Assembly: GCA_036496265.1 (NCBI GenBank)
Contig: DASXLL010000401.1
Location: forward strand, 1-14,590
Source of the DNA: CAYLLN01 sp036496265
GTDB taxonomy: Bacteria > Planctomycetota > Planctomycetia > Pirellulales > Pirellulaceae
Direction: 5' to 3'
Length of the DNA stretch: 14,590 nt
In this document: one piece after another, positions 12,546-14,590 of the stretch
How the letters are laid out: each line of letters begins with the position of its first letter
Numbering within the stretch: position 1 is the stretch's first letter
Position numbers and translations under genes: made by a program
The notes under the pieces: model-generated
The model's database searches: none
What the model saw: only the letters and a program-made list of their open reading frames with translations
Told to the model about the DNA's origin: nothing

Positions 12546-14138
12546 TGCACGGTCGATCCGGGCCAGGGACGAATCGCGGCCGAGGATGGCGAGGCAGTCG
12601 TAGACGCCAGGACCGACGCTTTTGCCGGTGACGGCGATGCGAAGCGTGTGGACGATGTCGCCGATCTTGATGCTCTCGTCGGCGACGAATTTTTTGAGGG
12701 CTTCTTCGAGTGGGGCGATTTCGAAGGGATCGATGGTGGCCAGCACGTCGCGGAATTTTTTGAGCAGGTCTTTGGATTGCGGCGGGGCAACTCGCTTTTG
12801 AAAGTCTTTCTCGTCGTAGGCGATTTTGTCGTCGGGGACGAAGAAGAAGTCGGCGTAGGCGAGAATGTCGCCGGCGGTTTTGAGGCGGTCGCCGGAGGCT
12901 TCGACGATGCGCGTGAGCTTCGGGCCAGCTTCGCAGGGGGCGGGATCGGAAATGAGGCCGGCTTTTTGCAGGTACGGCAGCATCTTGGCTACTTTTTGCT
13001 TCAACGGCAGGCGCTGCATGTAGCGGTCTTCGAAGGCCCAAAGTTTTTTGCAATCGAAGCTGGCGGGCGCTTTGGTGACTCGCTCGAGCGTAAAATGTTG
13101 GATCATTTCATCGCGAGAGAAGTCTTCGGTCTTGTCGTCGAGCGACCAGCCGAGGAGCAAGAGATAGTTGATGATGGCGTCGGGCAGATAGCCGACTTCG
13201 CGGTAGAAATCGACGATGACGGGGTTGAAAGTTTCGGGAGTTAGATTGGGCAGGCTAGAAGCCTGCCCCACATGAATGCGGGCGGCGATTTCGGCGCCGT
13301 GATCGTAACATCGCTTGAATTCGGGGTTCTTTAGGTATTGGGCGATTTTTCGCTTGGAAAGCTTCTGCGGACTGCCGGGTTCGGCGACATAGGGGAGGTG
13401 GGCGTATTCGGGGAGGGGATAGCCGAGCGATTGGGCGATGAAAATTTGCCGCGGCGTGTTGGAGAGGTGCTCGACGGCGCGAATGACGTGCGAGATTTTG
13501 AAATCGTAGTCATCCACGACGCTGGCGAGATGGTAGAGGCAAGTGCCGTCGCCGCGCTGGATGACGTGATCTTGCTCCTTGTCCCAATCGAACACGCAGA
13601 GGCCACGGATGAGGTCGTTGAAGATGCACTGGCCGTCGCGGGGCATTTTGATGCGGACGACCTGACTGCGGCCTTCGGCTTTGAACTTTTCGGCTTGCTC
13701 GTCGGTTTCGGCCATCCAGCGGCGACTGTAGAGAAATGCTTTTTTATCTTTCTCGGCGGCTTCACGCTCGGCTTTGAGCTCGTCGGGCGTGGCGAAGTCG
13801 CGGTAGGCGAGGCCTTTTTCCAGTAGTGTTTTCGCGGCGGCCTGGTAGCGCTCCAGCCGTTGCGATTGGAAATACGAGCCGCAGGGGCCGCGGCTGTCGC
13901 GGCCGTCATCGGTCGGCCCTTCGTCCCAATCGAGGCCGAGCCACTTGAAGCCGTCGAGGATTGGCTGCAGCGCTTCGGCAACGTTGCGCTCGGCGTCGGT
14001 ATCATCGATGCGCAGCAAGAACTGGCCGCCGTGCCGGCGGGCGAAGAGCCAATTGAATAGGGCCGTGCGAACGCCGCCGATATGCAGAAAACCGGTGGGA
14101 CTGGGAGCGAAGCGGGTGCGGACGGTCATAGAAGTCAT
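12534..14138 (-). CDS. gltX: Glutamate--tRNA ligase
   Basis: Class I aminoacyl-tRNA synthetase that charges tRNA with glutamate in the cytoplasm; 534 aa. The Rossmann-fold signatures are FAPSPTGFLHIGG (HIGH-type motif HIGG, residues 19-22) and QKLSKRKIA (KMSKS-type motif KLSKR, 259-263), with LRIDDTD between them. The C-terminal helical anticodon-binding half starts near GYLPDAIINYLLLLGWSLDD and ends VGPGVYDCLAILG. HIGG and KLSKR are normal variants. Residues 290-297 (VGQASSLP) are an insert encoded by a palindromic repeat, in the segment between KLSKR and GYLPDAI. The start may be ATG 14138 or ATG 14129 (MTVRTRFAPSPTG); neither has a good Shine-Dalgarno, and I keep the first. It follows the DUF5615 gene by 22 bases on the same strand. 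Confidence 0.95.
   Translation of the reverse strand: MTSMTVRTRFAPSPTGFLHIGGVRTALFNWLFARRHGGQFLLRIDDTDAERNVAEALQPILDGFKWLGLDWDEGPTDDGRDSRGPCGSYFQSQRLERYQAAAKTLLEKGLAYRDFATPDELKAEREAAEKDKKAFLYSRRWMAETDEQAEKFKAEGRSQVVRIKMPRDGQCIFNDLIRGLCVFDWDKEQDHVIQRGDGTCLYHLASVVDDYDFKISHVIRAVEHLSNTPRQIFIAQSLGYPLPEYAHLPYVAEPGSPQKLSKRKIAQYLKNPEFKRCYDHGAEIAARIHVGQASSLPNLTPETFNPVIVDFYREVGYLPDAIINYLLLLGWSLDDKTEDFSRDEMIQHFTLERVTKAPASFDCKKLWAFEDRYMQRLPLKQKVAKMLPYLQKAGLISDPAPCEAGPKLTRIVEASGDRLKTAGDILAYADFFFVPDDKIAYDEKDFQKRVAPPQSKDLLKKFRDVLATIDPFEIAPLEEALKKFVADESIKIGDIVHTLRIAVTGKSVGPGVYDCLAILGRDSSLARIDRALAL
13248..13273 (-). repeat. Palindromic element, VGQASSLP family, in frame inside gltX
   Basis: On the minus strand an ATGTG leader is followed by the stem GGGCAGGCT-TCT-AGCCTGCCC (13248-13268), nine perfect pairs with a 3-base loop. 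In gltX it reads Val-Gly-Gln-Ala-Ser-Ser-Leu-Pro. The TGTGG leader and GG...CC stem ends match the two other families in the window. Confidence 0.8.
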
Positions 14139-14160
14139 TTGGGGCGGCGAAAGAGCCGAG

Positions 14161-14484
14161 TTATGGTTCGATGAAAGTCACTTGTGCCTTTGGTAAAAGT
14201 GACAAAAGCGACAACAGTTTCGGCATCAAAGGGCTCGTATCGGCGAGTCGATTCGATGGTGCGCGAAGTGCGGCGACGGCGATTTGAAACGAAGCAATAT
14301 GCTGTTGTTCGACCATTGCACTGTCCATGGTGACAAGCACTTCAAAACCTTTGGCAACGGCCTGTGTCAGCAGCTCGCCGTTCTTGATACCGGCCCAGCC
14401 AATTCGAGCGACAGAGTGAACTTCATGTCCCGGAAGATAACGCTCCAGCCGCCAGTCGAGATTTTCATCAAGCAGAACCTTCAT
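14161..14484 (-). CDS. DUF5615 family PIN-like protein, probable toxin of a DUF433/DUF5615 pair
   Basis: Small cytoplasmic protein, 107 aa, of usual DUF5615 size. It starts MKVLLDENLDWRLERYLPGHEV, with the acidic Asp6-Glu7 of the PIN-like active site, then GWAGIKNGELLTQA, and VTMDSAM with Asp54 as the second acidic site. The C-terminal half (VAALRAPSNRLADTSPLMPKLLSLL) is also characteristic. Proteins of this type are usually paired with DUF433 and are considered PIN-fold ribonuclease toxins, although activity is rarely tested. ATG 14484 follows the upstream gene's stop by one base (TGAGATG), indicating translational coupling. It is likely expressed only after its partner. The key acidic residues are present, so it is not obviously inactivated. 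Confidence 0.83.
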   Translation of the reverse strand: MKVLLDENLDWRLERYLPGHEVHSVARIGWAGIKNGELLTQAVAKGFEVLVTMDSAMVEQQHIASFQIAVAALRAPSNRLADTSPLMPKLLSLLSLLPKAQVTFIEP

Positions 14485-14485
14485 C

Positions 14486-14590
14486 TCAGGCAGCCGTCAA
14501 AAGGTTCCGTTGCAGCGCATCCAAAACAGTCACGACCTGGTCTCGCGTGACGCTTGGGAATCCTAACAAAAAATCGTCGATAGAATCGCC
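14486..14590 (-). CDS. DUF433 domain protein, C-terminal part (probable antitoxin), cut by the window edge
   Basis: An open frame from the window end to TGA 14488-14486 encodes 34 residues: GDSIDDFLLGFPSVTRDQVV followed by a Leu-rich helix and TAA at the end. This matches the C-terminal half of DUF433 proteins, which carry a winged/HTH-like fold and typically precede DUF5615 genes as antitoxins. The start lies beyond base 14590. The stop codon sits one base before the DUF5615 start, so the two form a coupled unit. Confidence 0.8.
   Translation of the reverse strand, partial: GDSIDDFLLGFPSVTRDQVVTVLDALQRNLLTAA

Noticed and set aside
12424..13053. 209-codon minus-strand frame overlapping gltX
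   Set aside because: It is an alternate frame within the gltX C-terminal half, very rich in Arg, His, Pro and Ser, with no recognisable domain.
13995..14138. HIGG in place of HIGH in gltX as an inactivating change
   Set aside because: HIGG is a normal variant of the class I signature in glutamyl-tRNA synthetases; the rest of the protein is complete.
1..14590. tRNA, rRNA, insertion sequence or transposase
   Set aside because: I see no cloverleaf-like or rRNA sequence and no transposase or integrase motif; the repeats are too short and lack a coding partner.

Overview
The window looks like a GC-rich chromosome segment from a planctomycete, most likely of the Pirellulales type. The evidence is the gene content (secreted sialidase, secreted FG-GAP/VCBS protein, Uma2 nuclease, zinc-ribbon/Yip1 membrane protein, DUF433/DUF5615 pair), the scarcity of Shine-Dalgarno sites, and short repeat-encoded peptides (AVGNALRGVP, VGWAVPTT, VGQASSLP, APSTGR) that I associate with planctomycete proteins. 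The lineage is an inference from recall; no search was run.

Layout. 1-276 holds no convincing gene. 277-1047 (+) is a short-chain dehydrogenase. It converges on an unrecognised small protein (1075-1452, -), which lies downstream of an exported Asp-box sialidase (1532-2722, -). After a 363-base gap comes a Uma2-family nuclease (3086-3721, +), convergent with a single-pass membrane protein (3859-4449, -). Next is a hairpin-rich intergenic stretch, then a long run of minus-strand genes. In transcription order these are dinG helicase (9251-11440), an OmpH/Skp-like periplasmic chaperone (8566-9147), a secreted FG-GAP/VCBS protein (7146-8447), an RNase Z-like metallo-beta-lactamase (6215-7054) and hemW (4754-5932). 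Divergent from dinG is a zinc-ribbon/Yip1 membrane protein (11524-12522, +), which converges on gltX (12534-14138, -). Upstream of gltX on the same strand are a DUF5615 PIN-like toxin candidate (14161-14484) and the tail of its DUF433 partner (14486-14590), cut by the window edge.

The genes do not form an obvious pathway. They mix housekeeping (gltX, dinG, hemW, ompH) with accessory and secreted functions, and almost every junction in the minus-strand run is filled by repeat DNA.

The most interesting signal is a set of short palindromic elements inserted in frame inside conserved genes: hemW, the VCBS gene (several), dinG and gltX. Three sequence-unrelated families share one architecture, a TGTRG leader followed by a stem that begins GG and ends CC. 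All four intragenic copies of these families are read in the same phase, so each starts with Val-Gly. A further 29-base-identical copy lies between genes. Other repeat families form gene edges: the dinG C-terminus, possibly the dinG N-terminus, the hemW start codon and the VCBS stop codon all lie in repeat-like sequence. This resembles the Rickettsia palindromic elements, which also insert in frame into proteins.
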